A DNA stretch of 64,000 bases from Blastomyces gilchristii SLH14081 (GCF_000003855.2 NW_003101682.1:2202374-2266373); one strand, 5' to 3'. Shown: positions 49,472 through 63,641, counted from the stretch's first letter. Notes: generated from the letters alone by a model not told the origin. Made by a program: numbers and translations.

Positions 49472-49804
49472 TGCTCACAGATAATTATTCAGAGATTTGC
49501 AGCTTGATATAATATATACTGATAATTACTAGAAGTATTTACAGTAAAAAGATAAATGTAAAAATCAAATGTATAATAACATTCAAGCTGAGTTATAAAT
49601 AATAGTTACAAACTTCAGTTTATATAGTTATGTGTGATCAAGAGCTGCTAACTCTATTAATTATATAAGAGATAGAAATAGAGATAAGAAATATGTGAGA
49701 AGCAGAATTTTTTACAGTAATTAAAAGTTTTTTCTTTTTAAGTATGAAAATATAAATTTAATGAGTGAACTGTTGTATTAATTTTTAAATTGATTTTAAG
49801 CTTC
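49472..49804. other. Unassigned AT-rich DNA
   Basis: No coding signal, no recognised repeat. Adjoins LINE ORF1 sequence that becomes alignable at about 49805. Confidence 0.5.
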
Positions 49805-51368
49805 TTTTTTTCTTCAGTTTTTTTAAATTGTTGAAGTAAAGATACATTCTTTTACACTAGATACATAGTTTCTCTTACAATTTGAGCATTTAAGCAGAGT
49901 ATGTTTGCATGTTTTATCTCTTTTTGAGTATATTTCATATTTATACTCACTAGGTTTGTGATCATTTACACAAAATTCATGTTTTAAGTCTCTGAAATAA
50001 GAGATTGCAAAGTATTCATATCTTTGACAGTTTGAACACTGTGTTTAAGTATTGAAATTCATTCTTGAATCTTTGTATTTATAAACTCTCATTTTCAAAC
50101 CTGTCACTTTTATCTCAGAGATTTTTGATGATTCAAATATCTTTGTATATATTAGAACAGAGATATTGCTTTTATTTTATCTAAATTTAATTAAATTCAG
50201 TTATACAGACTCTTTTCTGAGTTTAATATAATTGTATTTATCTAACTCATTTTTGAGAAGTAGCATTTCTTTCGCACAATTGAAAATTTTAACTGTAATA
50301 TTATGAAGAATAAATTTCTCTTATTTCTCATCTTTTTCAGACAGAATTGATATGTTTAGCAGAGGTTTGATTACTAATTTTCAGATATTCTCATTCTCAA
50401 TAAGAAATTCTGCATTAAGCTCAGACATTGTAGTTACAATAATAAAATTTTCAAAGAAAAAAAACTCAATTAAAGCTATCACTGATTTTTAAACTTCAAT
50501 ATTACTCATTATCTGAGTGAAGAACTGCTGATTAATTTCATTTCTAAGTTTGAAAATAACATTTGAGTTCAGCTTGTTTTTCTCTAAAATCTCTCTATTA
50601 GAGACTTTCATAATAAGTCTTCTGTTTCTTAAGATTTGAAAGTTGTTCTCTTTCTGCAATTCTTTCTCTTCTTTCTTTTAAAGAAGAATATAAGTACTTT
50701 TCTTCTGAGTTTGATCAGAATTTTTAGCAGATTTTGAGACATCATTTTTTAAAACAGTAGATTCTACTACTTGAGCGTATATTTTCTTCTAATTTGAAGA
50801 GAAAGAAGAAGAGTCAGTGATTATATTAAGATTTTTCAAAGCTTTTTGAACTTTATTTGAAATTTCAAGTTTGAACGTGATTATCTTCTGTAGTTATCTA
50901 ACTTGAGTATGAAAAATTAACAGAACTTCTTCATTCATCTCAATCAGACACTGTTTTGCAAGAATTTTACTGACATTTTCTAGCTCTTGTATTTTAAGAA
51001 CTTGCTGTTTTTCAATTTCTTCTTTCTTTCTTTAATTCAGAATTTCAATCTCAGAAATTATATCTGAAAAGAAATCTTTTTTCATAGTAATTGAATTTAG
51101 TTTTTAACTCATTTTACTTTCTCAATGAAAAGTTGATAAGACTATTTCAATTGAAAGATTTATTAATCTATTTCTAGTTAAAAAGTTAATCAGACTATTT
51201 CAAAAGAATAAAATGCTTTTTAAGTATAAAACATTTAATTTTATTTTTCATTAATTCAGTAACTAGATTAGATTTTTGAAGAGAATCTAATAAACTAAGA
51301 TTGATTTTTTAAAATAAATTAATAAAACCTTTACAGTCTCTTTCTTGAAATATAACTTAGAGAAAAGA
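49805..51368 (-). pseudogene. LINE fragment L6: ORF1 and start of 5' UTR
   Basis: Minus-strand ORF1 from ATG 51112-51110 down to the last zinc knuckle, where it breaks off at about 49805. Two 53-bp repeat units (51128 and 51181) lie upstream, then 5' UTR cut at 51368 by SINE-II copy 4. Knuckle Cys/His are partly conserved. Many stops. Confidence 0.8.
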
Positions 51369-51557
51369 TAATTATTATTATTATTATTCTTTCATTATAG
51401 ATGTATTCAGTCAGAGACTATAATATCTATCTGAAAACTTTCAGTTCTCAGAGTTTTTCTAATATCTATAAAGCTAGCTATCATACATTTATCAATTTCA
51501 GATATACAAAATCAGAAAATTTCAGCTCAGAATATGAAAACTCTTTATAAATTGCAG

Positions 51558-51877
51558 TGTGGCGGGCTGCGCCTGATCAATTATATAGACTATTTCATTA
51601 CACTTCACAGATTCCTACCGCTCCGATTCTCGGTCGCTGATCCTCAGCTGAAAACCTATGAAATTTCTATTCTTCCACCCCGAAGCTTCACTGTGTATGA
51701 AAACCTCTATTCTTTCACCCTGAAGTTTCACCGTGTACACTATCACATATGTGTATAAATATTCACTTCAATCACTGATTTTCACACTTTCTCATTCTTT
51801 TCTTCTCTAACATTTTTCACTTTGTTATATAAGATCTATAAATATTATATCAATCTATTCAGTATAGGCCTCTTACA
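51558..51877 (+). repeat. G4 5' LTR (CpG-rich)
   Basis: Starts TGTGGCGGGCTGCGCCTGAT and keeps about ten CpGs up to 51735. Ends TCTTACA. Confidence 0.9.
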
Positions 51878-54800
51878 CTTGAAAAACATTCATCATCTTC
51901 TTATTAGAAATAATTACTCACTGAGATATTTAAACACATAACAATACATAAGAAATAGAGAAATAGTTAAATAGTTAAGCAGACACTGAGTTCTCAGATA
52001 GAAGCTTGCTTATCAGTTATTCTGACTCTGTAACAAGATCTTATGAAGAGAGTAAGATCTTATAAAGAGAATATTAGCAAAAGATCTGAGAGTTCTGACA
52101 TCACAGATATATGAGATATTCATATAATTACACTTCTTTCAATTCCACAGATACTATACATTCAATGATCAGTATAATTATATCTAATAATATTATGAGA
52201 GAACTCTTGAATGTGAGTATAGATATAATGTCACAGTGACTGTAAGTAATGTTGAAATTATAACAGCAATAGATAGCTGATATATATATAACTCAACAAC
52301 TTCAATATGAGGAAATTCAATAATTAATTCAATAAGAAACTCATGCAATTTCAACATCTACAGAATTGAATATAAAAGTGTTGAAAGAATACTTAGATAC
52401 TCTCATATATTTTAATACTTCTGATCTCACTCTCTACTCATCATGAAGAATGAAAACGCTTATAAAACTGAGTATAGATGAAGATATCATCAGTTCACTA
52501 ATCAATCAAGATTGATATATCAATGAACAATTGAAGAATCACATGAAACAGAAGTTTCATTCATGAATGAAAGCATGTAAATCAACATTACAAACATCTG
52601 ATAATATCATCAAATATCTTGATATTCTGTTTCAAGACACTGTTATATAACAGAAAGTATTAAATTGATTACAGAGTATCTGACAGAGAAATACTTCTCT
52701 TATAACATTTATCTCTGACTTCAACATCAAGATCTTAGAAGCAGATAATCAATCTTGAAAGAATTGAATGAAGATTAGTATACTGAAGAAGACACTAACT
52801 TTTGGACTCTTACAAGATTCTTATAAGCATAAACAAAGACTTACTTATGAAAACTTCTGCACATAGCTTCAGACATTGAATGATTATCTTATTAAGCTTA
52901 AGAGTATACAGAATAATGATAGAAGATAGTACACTTACACATCTGCACTGAGAAATAACTCAGTAACTCATACACCTGTGCTGAGAAATAATAACAATGA
53001 TACAGATGCTATGAACTGAGTAAACTTGAATATCTATACATAAGCAAGAGTCTTCACTGTCTGAACAGGCATCTGAGTCTCTGAGATCACTTTCAAAGAA
53101 GTCACTGATTAATATCAATGAGAAGTATACATTAACTGTAACTAATCAGAGTATATTACTTTCAACTGTTGATTAATCTATGTATCTTCTTACTCAAAGA
53201 ATGAATCAGTGCCTGTCTGTGTCAATCACATTATATTAGAGAAGAATTCAGAAGATAACTATAAAAATACTCTGATGAAATAGAGAAAAGATTAGCTTCT
53301 GTTCAAATTTACAAGCAGAAGCTTGAAGAGATCAGATAATAATAATTTAAAGAGAAAATAATAATAAATGCAATTCTTGTATCTACTGTAATAGATAATA
53401 TGTATAATATGAAAGCTATAATAGACAGCAGTCTATGTTATTACACAATGATTAAATCTTCAATTATAAGATATTATAATCTTCAGTGTATTCTCTTATC
53501 AAGATCTCAACTTCTCACAGAATTTGATGATTTAAAAGATATTCACACTCATTACATAATGAAACTAAACATAGATGTCAGAGAACATCAACATAAAGAT
53601 GTCTATATATACAAAGTTGATAATCTTGACTATAATCTCATGCTAGAACTTGTCTGACTATCTGAATAAGACATCTTATTAAATACTTAAAACAGAAGCT
53701 TAATATTCTCTAACAATGATAGAATTCATGAAGATGATATTCATAAGACTATAAATCTTACACAGATCTCTATCAACACTTATAAAATACTTTAAAAAAG
53801 AAGTCATTATTAAAATCACTGACAGAGTCATTAATCAAGTCACTGACAGTAGAATTATATATTAATCTATTTCATCAGTCTGACTGATATCAAGAAAGCT
53901 TTAGAAAAGTTATCTCATACTATAATAATAAATTCTCACATAAAACTCTCTTAATAATATCATGAATATCTAGATGTCTTCTGATAAGATAACATTATAA
54001 ATATATCTTCTTTATAAGACTCAGAAGTGAATCACAGTATCAAGTTAGAAAAGAAGAATAATAAGCACTTCAAGTCACTGTAAGACTCTCTTTATAATAT
54101 ATCTCAAGATAAACTTCTTCTTCTTCAGAAGACACTCAATAATCTGTTGAATAAGAAATCTATATATATTAGCAACTCTTCTGCTGCAGCTTCTATTCTC
54201 TTTGTTAAAAAGTCAGATAAAGAACTTCAATTCTGTGTGAACTATTGAGATCTGAACAGATTGACAAAGAAAGATCATTATCTCTTATTTCTCATCAATG
54301 AAACTCTAGTATATATCAGATAAGCTCAATGATTTACAAAGCTAGATATTATCACTATATTTCATAAGATTTATATCATTAAAGAAGATGAATAGCTTAT
54401 AGCATTCTGAACACATTATAATCTCTTTGAATGAGTAGTTACACTCTTTGAACTGACTAATGCTCTCAGTATATTTTAGAAGTATATCAACTGAGCACTC
54501 TGAGATTTTCTTAATAAGTTTGTATCTGTATATCTAGATAACATTCTCATCTTCACTGACAGATTCAGAAAAGAATATCAAGAATATATACAGAAGATAT
54601 TACAATAATTATAAGAGATAGAACTATCAATAAATATTAACAAGTGTGATTTCAAAGTCAAGAGTACAAAATACTTAGGCTTTTTCATAGAAGCTGACAA
54701 GAGAATTTAAATGAATTCTGAGAAAGTCTCTGCTATTCTTGAGTGAGAGACTTCATATACTGTGAAAGATATACAAAGCTTCATTGAATTCACTAACTTC

Positions 54801-55678
54801 TATCAGTAATTTATACAAAACTTCTCAGATATTGTAAGATCACTTACAGAACTTACTAAGAAAGATATAGTATTTCAATAATCAGTGAAAACTGAAGCTG
54901 CATTTATATAAATAAAGACAATATTCATTAATATCTCTCTGCTGATAACATTCAATCCTGATTATAAGACAGTTATTAAAGCTGATTTCTCTGACTATAT
55001 CACAGAAGAAGCTATATTATAATATAATAATAAAGATGTCTTATAATCATGTATTTTCATGTCTGAGAAACTGAGTTCTGCTGAATGCAACTATGAGATC
55101 TATGATAAGAAACTTCTTATAATTATACACTATCTAGAAGAATGAGACTCTGAACTCTGAAGCATCTCTGAATTTAAGATAATCACAGATTATAAGAATC
55201 TCAAGCACTTCACAACTATCTATAAACTCAGTAAATAATTAATACAATAATCTGAGTTCTTAAGTTACTTTCATTTTACAATACACTATCATTCTGACAG
55301 TCAGAACTTGATAACAGATGTTCTCTTATAATGAGAGTAAGATATACTATCTGATATAACAGATACTTACTGAATGAATCAAGAGCATTAACTCTTGAAT
55401 CTGAATATACTAGTTAATCAAGATGAAACAGCTCATGACACTATACATACTTCTCTGATTAGAACTGTTACTAATATCTCAACTTCTTTTAAATCTATAT
55501 TAGATGAACTATGATATACAGCAGCTTAAATTAATAAACTTCTCTAAGTACTCACTGAAGCAGTATGATAAGAAGCACTCTGATTTCTTTCAGAACTATA
55601 TATAAGAACTGACATCTCAGAATATTTAATCAAATAATAATAATACTCTATAATTTTATAAATGACACTGAGTCTCTC

Positions 55679-56071
55679 TGTAAGAGGCCTACGCCGAATA
55701 GATCGGTATAATATATAGGTCTTATATAACACAGAGAAAAATGTTAAAGAAGGAAAAGAAAGAGAAAGTGTGAGAATCAGTGATTAAAGTGAATATTTAT
55801 ACGCGTATGTGATAATGTACACAGTGGGGCTTCGGGGCGGAAGAATCTATACATGTTCATAGTGGCTGAGAATCGGCGATTGAGAATGACTGAGAATCAG
55901 AGCATATGTGTTCAAGAATGAAGCGGAGAATCTATACATGTTCATGATGGCTGAGGATTGATGATTGAGAATAGCTGAGAATCAGAGCATATACATTCAA
56001 GAATGAAGCAGTTGAAATCTGTGAAGTGTAACAGAATAGTCTATATGATTGATCAGGCACAGCCTGTCACA
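55679..56071 (-). repeat. G5 3' LTR
   Basis: The outer (U5) end keeps TACGCCGAATAGATCGG, lost from the inner end of the 5' LTR. The U3 start next to pol has no CpG. 85-bp tandem units start at 55842 and 55927. Confidence 0.9.
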
Positions 56072-59000
56072 TTAGTCCCCTTCTTTCAGAAGCAGTTCTT
56101 ATCAGTCAAGGATCACTGTTTCAGATAACACAGAACTCAGAGTTCAGGTCAGTTAATCATAGCTAACTCATCTTATAAGATATTATCAGCTGCAGCTGCA
56201 GAGTCTCTTATCAAGAATATTCTCAATCTCTCACTCAAGCTCATTATCTTCTTCTATGATGCCTGATGACTGTCAGTTAGAAGTCAGTTGAGAAGGAAAC
56301 AGATCAGTAACAGTGCAGTGAAGCAAGCTTGTATGAAAGACATTATAAATCTCTGATGATATGTTAAGATAATAGTTATAGCTATCTAGAACTTCTATCA
56401 CTTTATACTTGATATGATGATAATTCAGTGTATAAGATGAACATGTGATTTATATATTCTTAAGATTCAATTACATCAAGTCTTCTATCTTATATTATTC
56501 AGTGAGATCTCAGTGAATATTGATTTAATTCTCTTGATCTAGTTTTACAGTTGTTATGAAGGCCTCTGCTCAGTTGTAAGCATCTCAGAGCTTTATTACT
56601 ATATTATCAGTGATCTGAATCAAACTGTAGAAGTTCAGTGTGAACTGTGTAATCTCTAGAAGATTTAACACTTTCATATAATAATTATATATAAGAAAGA
56701 ACAGGCTTATATCTATTAAAATAGCATCTCATTCATTGATAGTAATCTCTGTATGTAGAAGCAGGTCATATCAATCATCTTATAAGTAATTATAGAACTT
56801 ATAGAGATAATTCTTTACAGTCTGAATTATTCATTCTGATATATTATCAGTCTCAGAGTGATAGACAGTTGATAGATAGTATATAATCTTGAGAACTTGA
56901 TAGATTCTTATTCAGAGAGTACTTACAAATTAACAGTCTTAATCTAATACTATGAATCTTAGTAATTCATACATCTGATAGAACAGACTCTGTAGAAAAG
57001 CTTCAGTGACTTATTCAGTATTCATCTTATTACAAGATTTCAATATTATATTCTTACTCAATCAGTTCACAATGATCAGAATATTTCTATAATTCTTACT
57101 CTCAGAGAGATTAATAGCAAAGTTAATTATTATATTGCATTAGATTCTATCAGAGATATTAAGTGATTTTAGTAGATCTTTTCTACAGTTCTTTTATAAG
57201 ATGATAGAAGAATAATGATTGCAGTTTCAAATAAAATGTCTGATACTGTTTAATATCTCAGGTCAGTAGAACTCTTAAGAGATTATTCAGTATAATTATT
57301 CATGATCTGAGTGATTAGTTATATATGAATCATGCATCATGCATCTCTTACATTATTCAAGTGTGTAAGAGTTCAGAGTGAGAAACTCAACATCATTTAT
57401 AAAACTACAGAGTATTATTGTCATCAATTGAGTATTCTGAGATATCAGTTCTTATATGTAGTTCTGAGAGAAATCAGAGTGCTTCTTAATATACTGCTTC
57501 AGTAAGTGCTTGAAGAAGTTCATTAGTTTGAGCTGTTACATGTCATAATTCATTCAGTGTAGATTCAGAAGAAGTTGAGATATTAGTATCAGTGTTAGTA
57601 TCAGTGTCAGTAACAGTTCAGAGAGAAAGTGTTCTAATTAGAGAAGTATATATCATGTCATGAACTGTTTCATCTTAATCAACTAATATCTTCAGATTTA
57701 AGAGCTGATTCTCTCAGTTCATTCAGTAAGTATCTATTATATTGAATGATATATCTTGCTCTTATTATGAGAGAGTATCTGTCATCAAGTTCTGACTGCT
57801 AGAATGATAGTGTATTGTAAAATGAAAGTAGCTTAAAAACTCAGATCATTGTATCTGTTGTTCAGTGAGTTTATAGATAGTTATGAAGTGCTTGAGATTC
57901 TTATAATCTATGATTATCTCAAATTCAGAGATACTTCATAGTTCAGAGTCTCATTCTTCTAAATAGTATATGATTATGAGAAGTTTCTTATCATAGATCT
58001 CATAGTTGCATTCAGCAGAACTCAGTTTCTTAGATATAAAAGTGTATAATTGTAAGACATCTTCATTATTATATTATAATATAGCTTCTTCTGTGATATA
58101 ATCAGAGAAATCAGCTTCAACAACTGTTTTATAATCAGAATTAAATATTATAAATAGAGAGATGTTAATAAACATCTTCTTTATCTGTATAAATGCAGCT
58201 TTGACATCTACTGATCATTGAAATACTGAGTTCTTCTTAGTAAGTTCTATAAGTGATCTGATGATATCTGAGAAGTTTTGTATAAATCATTGATAGAAGT
58301 TAGTGAATCTAATAAGGCTTTGTACATCTTTCACAGTGTGCAGAGCCTCTCATTCAAGAATAGTAGAGATCTTCTCAGAATTCATTTAAATTCTCTTATC
58401 AGCTTCTATGATAAAGCCTAGATATTTTGTACTTTTAATCTCAAAATCACACTTGTCTATGTCTATCAGCAGTTCTGCTTCTCATAGCTGTTATAATGTC
58501 TTTCACACATATTCTTGATATTCTTTCCTGAATTCATCAGTGAAGATAAGAATGTTATCAAGATATACAGATATGAATTCATCAAGAAAATCTCAGAGTG
58601 CTTAGTTGATATACTTCTGAAATATACTGAGAGTGTTAGTCAGTTCAAAGAGTGTGACTATTTATTCAAAGAGATCATATCATGTTCAGAATACTGTAAG
58701 TCACTCATCTTCTTCAGTGATGCAGATCTTATGAAACACAGTGATGATATCTAACTTTGTAAATCATTAAGCTTGTTCAATGTGAGCTAGAGTTTCATTA
58801 ATAAGAGATAAAGAATAACAGTTCTTCTTCATTAATCTGTTCAATTCTTGATAATTCACATAGAACTGAAGTTCTTCATCTGGTTTCTTTGCAAAGAGAA
58901 TAGAGGCTGTGACAGAAGAGTTACTAATATGTATAAATTCTTTATTCAACAGATCATTGAGTGTCTTTCAAAGAAGAAGAAGTTCATCTCAGAACATGTT

Positions 59001-60844
59001 ATAAAGAGAGTTTCATAATGATTCAGAGTTCTTACTGTTCTGCTTTTTCAACTTAATACTGTGATTCACTTCTGAATCTTATAAGAGAGATAGATTTGTA
59101 GCATTATTATCTTATCAGAAGACATCTAGATATTCATAATATTATTAAGAGAGTTTCATACAAGAATCTGTTATTATAATATGAGATAACTTTTCTAGAG
59201 TCTTTTTGATATCAGTCAGACTGATGAAATAGATTGACACATGATTCTGCTGTCAGTAATTCTTTCAGCAACTTCTTTTTCTGAGTATTTTATAGATGTT
59301 GACAGAGATCTGTATCAGATTCATAGTCTTATGAATGTTATTCTTGTGAACTCTATCATTGTTAGAGAATATTAAACTTCTGTTTCAAGCATTCAACAAG
59401 ATGCCTTATTCAGATAGTCAGACAAGTTCTAATATAAGATTATAATCAAGATTATCAACTTCATATGTGTACATGTCTTCACACTGATGTTCCTCAACAT
59501 CTATGTTTAGTTTCATTATATAATAAGTGCAAACATCTTTTAAATCATTGAATTCTGCAAGAAGTCAAGGTTTTGATAAGAGAATACACTGAAGATTATA
59601 ATATCTTACAACTGACGATTTAATTATTACATAGTGATATAGACTGCTGTCTATCATGACTTGTATATTATACATGTTATCAATCACAGTAGATACAAGA
59701 ATTGTGTTCATTGTCATTTTCTCTTCAAATTGTTATCATCTGATCTCTTCAAGCTTCTGTTTGCAAATTTAAACAGAAGCTAATCTTTTCCCTGTTTCAT
59801 CAGAGCATTCTTATAGTTATCTTCTGAATCCTTCTCTAATGTAACATGGTTAACATGGACAGACACTGATTCATTCTTTAAGTGAGAAGGTACATAGGCT
59901 GATTGATAGTTGAAAGCAATGTGCCTCAATCAGTTACAGTTGATGTACACATCTCATTGACATCAGTCAGCAACTTCTTCAGAAGTGATCTCAGAAACTC
60001 AGAAGCCTGTTCAGATCACAGAGACCCTTGCTTATGTATAGACATTTAAGTCTACTCAATTCATAGCATCTGCATCATTGTTATTCTTCAGTGCAGGTGT
60101 ATAAGTGACTGAGATGTAACATCTTCTATCACTGTTCTGTATACTCTTGAGCTTGATAAGATAGTCATTCAATGTTCAGAGCTGTGTGCAGAAGCCTTCA
60201 TAAGTTAAGTCTTTGTTTACACTTATGAGAATCTGTAAGAGTTCAAAAGTTAATATCTTCTTAAGCATACTAATCTTTATTCAATTCTTTCAAGATTGAC
60301 TATCTGCTTCTAAGATTTTAATATCAAAGTCAGAGATAAATGTTATAAGAGAAGTATTTCTCTGTCAGACACTCTGTAATCAATTTAACACTTTCTGTTG
60401 TATAACAGTGTCTCAGAACAGAATATCAAGATATTTGATAATATTATCAGATGTTCACAACACTGATTCACATGCTTTTATTCATGAATGAAACTTCTGT
60501 TTTATGTGATTCTTCAATTGTTCATTGATATATCAACCTTGATTGATTAGTGAACTGATGATATCTTCATTCACACTCAGTTTCATGAGCATTTTCACTC
60601 TTCATGATGAGTAGAGAGTGAGATCAGAAGTATTCAAATATGCAGAGGCATCTAAGCATTCTTTCAGTGCTTTTATAGATGCTGAAGTTGCATGAGTTAA
60701 TCATTGAATTTCTTCATATTGAAGCTGTTGAGTGACATGCATATCAGCTATCTGTTGTTATTATAGTTTTAACATTGCTCAGAGTCACTGTGATATCACA
60801 TCTATACTCATGCTTGAGAGTTCTCTCATATTATCATTAGACAT
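56072..60844 (-). pseudogene. G5 gag-pol with integrase and chromodomain (broken)
   Basis: Gag ATG at 60844-60842 (MSNDNMREL). CCHC knuckle about 59950-59915, protease about 59700-59440, RT from 58949 (MNKEFIHISNS, SILFAKKPDEELQFYVNYQ, FHKICI), RNase H about 58150-57780, integrase about 57480-56330, chromodomain about 56270-56180. Despite intact LTRs and a perfect target duplication the reading frame is full of stops, so mutation followed insertion. G1 is its closest sister here. Confidence 0.8.
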
Positions 60845-61149
60845 GATTATATCATTTATCAGATGTGTGATATCTGTGAAATCTGAAGAAGTGTAATTAT
60901 ATGAATATCTTATATATCTGAGTGTCAGAACTCTCAGATCTTTCACTGATATTCTCTGGTAAAATCTTATTACAGAGTCAGAGTGACTGATGAGTAACCT
61001 TCTATCTGAGAACTTAGTGTCTACTTAACTGTTTCTCTTTCTTACATGTCATTATGTGTTCAGATATCTTTCAATGAATAATCATTTCTAATGAGAAGAT
61101 AATATGTGAATAATCATTTCTAATAAGAAGACAATGAACATTTTTCTAG

Positions 61150-61542
61150 TGTAAGAGGCCTATGCTGAATAGATTGATATAATATATAGATCTTATATAA
61201 CAAAGAAAAAAATGTTAGAGAAGGAAAAGAAAGAGAAAGTGTGAGAATCAGTGATTGAAGTGAATATTTATACATGTATGTGATGGCATATGCAGTGGGG
61301 CTTCAGGGTGGAAGAATCTATACACATTCATAGCGGCCGAGAATCGGCAATTGAGAATGGCTGAGAATTGAAGCATACACATTCAAGAATGAAGCAGAGA
61401 ATCTATACGCGTTCGTGGCAGCTGAGAATCAGCAATTGAGAATGGCTGAGAATCGGAGTGTACATGTTCAAGAATGAAGTGATTGAAATCTGTGAAGTGT
61501 AATGAAATAGTCTATATAATTGATCGGGCGCAGTCTGTCACA
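61150..61542 (-). repeat. G5 5' LTR
   Basis: The outer U3 end keeps GATCGGGCGCAG. The inner U5 end has lost the CpGs kept at 55689-55705. 85-bp units start at 61313 and 61398. Confidence 0.9.
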
Positions 61543-62850
61543 CTCTCACTCTGAATTCTTACACATCTGAATAATGCAAGAGATGTGTGACTCTTATATA
61601 ACTGATTATTCAGGTTATGAATAACTGTATTAAATAATCTCTTGAAAGTTCTACTGATCTGAGATATTAAACAGTATCAGATATTTTATCTGAAACTGTA
61701 ACTATTGTTTCTTCATCATCTTATGAAAGAACTGTAGAAAAGATCTGCTGAAACTGCTTGATATCTCTGATAGAATCTGATAAGATGTGATAATTAACTT
61801 TACTGTTAATCTTTCTGAGAGTAAGAATTATGGAAATATTCTGATTATTATAAACTGATTGAGTAAGAGTGTAATATTGAAATCTTGTAATAAGATGAAT
61901 ACTGAATAAGTTACTGAAGCTTTTCTAAAAAGTCTGTTCTATTAAATATATAAATTACTGAGATCTATAGTATCAGAGCAGAGTTATTAATTTATAAGCA
62001 CTCTCTGAATAAGAATCTGTCAAGTTCTTAAGATTATACACTGTTCATTAACTATCTATCACTCTGAGACTGATAATGCATCAGAACAGATAATTCAGAT
62101 TATAAAGAATTATCTTTATAAGTTCTGTAATTATTTATAAGATAATTAATATGATCTTCTTCTACACACTGAAGTCACTATCAATGACTGAGATGTCATT
62201 TCAACAGATATAAGTCTGTCTTTCTCATATATGATATATATAAAGTACTGATCTCTAGAAGATTATATATTTTACACTGGATCTCTGCAGTCTGATTCAT
62301 CACTGATAATATAGTAATAAAACTCTAAGATATCTGTGATTAAGCAGAAGTCTTTATAATAAGTGCTAAACAGAATTAAGAAGATTAAATCAATGTTTAT
62401 CAAGACTTCACTAAGTAATATAAGATAAAAGATCTGATATAATTGAATCTTAAGAATATATAAATCATATACTCATCTTACACACTGAATTACTGTTATA
62501 TAAAGTGTAAAGTGATAGAAGTTCTGAGCAGTTATAACTATTATCTTAACACATTATCAGAGATTCATAATATCTTTTATACAAACTTACTCTTCTATGC
62601 TGTCACTGATCTGTTCTCTTCTCAACTGACTTTCAACTGACAGCTGTTAGAGATCATAGAAGAAGATAACAAACTTAAATAAGAGATTGAAGATATTCTT
62701 GATAAGAGATCTCACAGCTGCAGCTAATAATATCTTATAAAATGAGTTAGCTATAATTGTCTGATCTGAACTCTGAGTTTTATATTATCTGAGACTGCAG
62801 CTCTTGACTGATGAGAGGTATGTACAATTAAGAAAGAGAGAAGAAACTAA

Positions 62851-63170
62851 TGTAGCAGACTGTATCTGATCAATTATATAGACTATTCTGTTACACTTCA
62901 CAAATTTCTATTACTTTGATTCTCAGTTGCTGATTCTCAGCTGAAAATTTACAGAATTTCTATTCTTTCACTCTGAAGCTTCATTATGTACAAAAACCTC
63001 TATTCTTTCATTCTGAAGTTTTACTGTGTACATCATTATGTATGCATATAAATATTCACTTCAATCACTGATTCTCACACTTTCTCTTTCTTTTCTTCTC
63101 TAATATTTTTCACTTTATTATATAAGACCTATAAATACTATATCAATCTATTCAGTGTAGGCTTCTTACA
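62851..63170 (+). repeat. G4 3' LTR (CpG-free)
   Basis: Starts TGTAGCAGACTGTATCTGAT. Same length as the 5' LTR but without CpG. Preceded by the purine tract AAGAAAGAGAGAAGAAAC (62830-62847). Confidence 0.9.
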
Positions 63171-63262
63171 TGCAGAATTTTAACATCTTCTGATACTTTG
63201 AAATCATTTAGAAATATCATGACAAAAGAAAAGAGAACAAAGTTTTAAAGATAGATATATTA

Positions 63263-63641
63263 ATCTGTCTCAGTGACTGAATAATTAATACAGTCATCTG
63301 ATAGCATTTTAGCATGGGAAATCAAGACATGTGAGTTTAAAACCTGTAGAGAATACATTAAATTCAGAACTCAAGTATCTCAGGTTTCTAATAAATACAG
63401 AGATGTATAAATCACTTCAGTAAATTACTCTATATTTCTGAGTTGAGAAGTTATTATTACATGTATTTAATTGTCAATTCTTTGTATTTTCTATGTTCTT
63501 ATTATCTTAGTATAATTTCAACATCTGTATTTTCCTCTGTATAATTAACACTTAGTCTGTATTTAACATTATATAAGAACTCATTATAAGCTTCACTTGT
63601 ATATAAGTATAATAAAAGAATAATAATAATAATAATAATAA
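63263..63641 (+). mobile_element. SINE-I copy 3 (379 bp)
   Basis: Plus orientation, inserted in SINE-II copy 4. Flanks ATATATTA at 63255-63262 and 63642-63649. Head GTCTCAGTGACTGAATAAT matches the head of copy 2. Ends in an (AAT)n tail at 63619-63641. Confidence 0.85.

Larger units (their letters stand above)
55679..61542 (-). mobile_element. Ty3/gypsy chromovirus copy G5, complete (5,864 bp), inside G4
   Basis: Both LTRs are exactly 393 bp (55679-56071 and 61150-61542) and a perfect 5-bp target duplication CTCTC flanks it (55674-55678, 61543-61547). Its LTRs carry an 85-bp internal duplication absent from the other copies. It shares the duplicated leader block (61070-61135) with G1. It must be younger than G4. 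Confidence 0.9.
52180..62850 (+). pseudogene. G4 gag-pol, split by G5 (broken)
   Basis: Gag from about 52181, where the initiator ATG reads ATA. CCHC knuckle about 53125-53170, protease 53400-53657 (IIDSSLCYYT), RT about 54130-54870 (SILFVKKSDKEL, FHKIYI), RNase H about 54950-55340. Integrase starts near 55650, is cut at 55678 and resumes at 61543, and ends with a chromodomain about 62670-62790. First Arg of LRFCVNYR is CAA, second TGA. Confidence 0.8.
51558..63170 (+). mobile_element. Ty3/gypsy chromovirus copy G4, split by G5
   Basis: 5' LTR 51558-51877 and 3' LTR 62851-63170, each 320 bp, with a perfect 5-bp target duplication TGCAG (51553-51557, 63171-63175). Without G5 it is about 5.74 kb. 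Inserted in SINE-II copy 4. Confidence 0.9.

Noticed and set aside
53400..53657. 85-codon open frame as a stand-alone gene
   Set aside because: It is the protease segment of gypsy G4, in line with damaged gag upstream and RT downstream.
9829..58949. Strand-biased mutation, because two Arg codons are TGA in most plus-strand gypsy copies and CAA/CAG in the minus-strand ones
   Set aside because: Another Arg codon (in FHKIR) changed C to T on the coding strand in both orientations. G1 and G5 share other markers, so subfamily ancestry explains the split.
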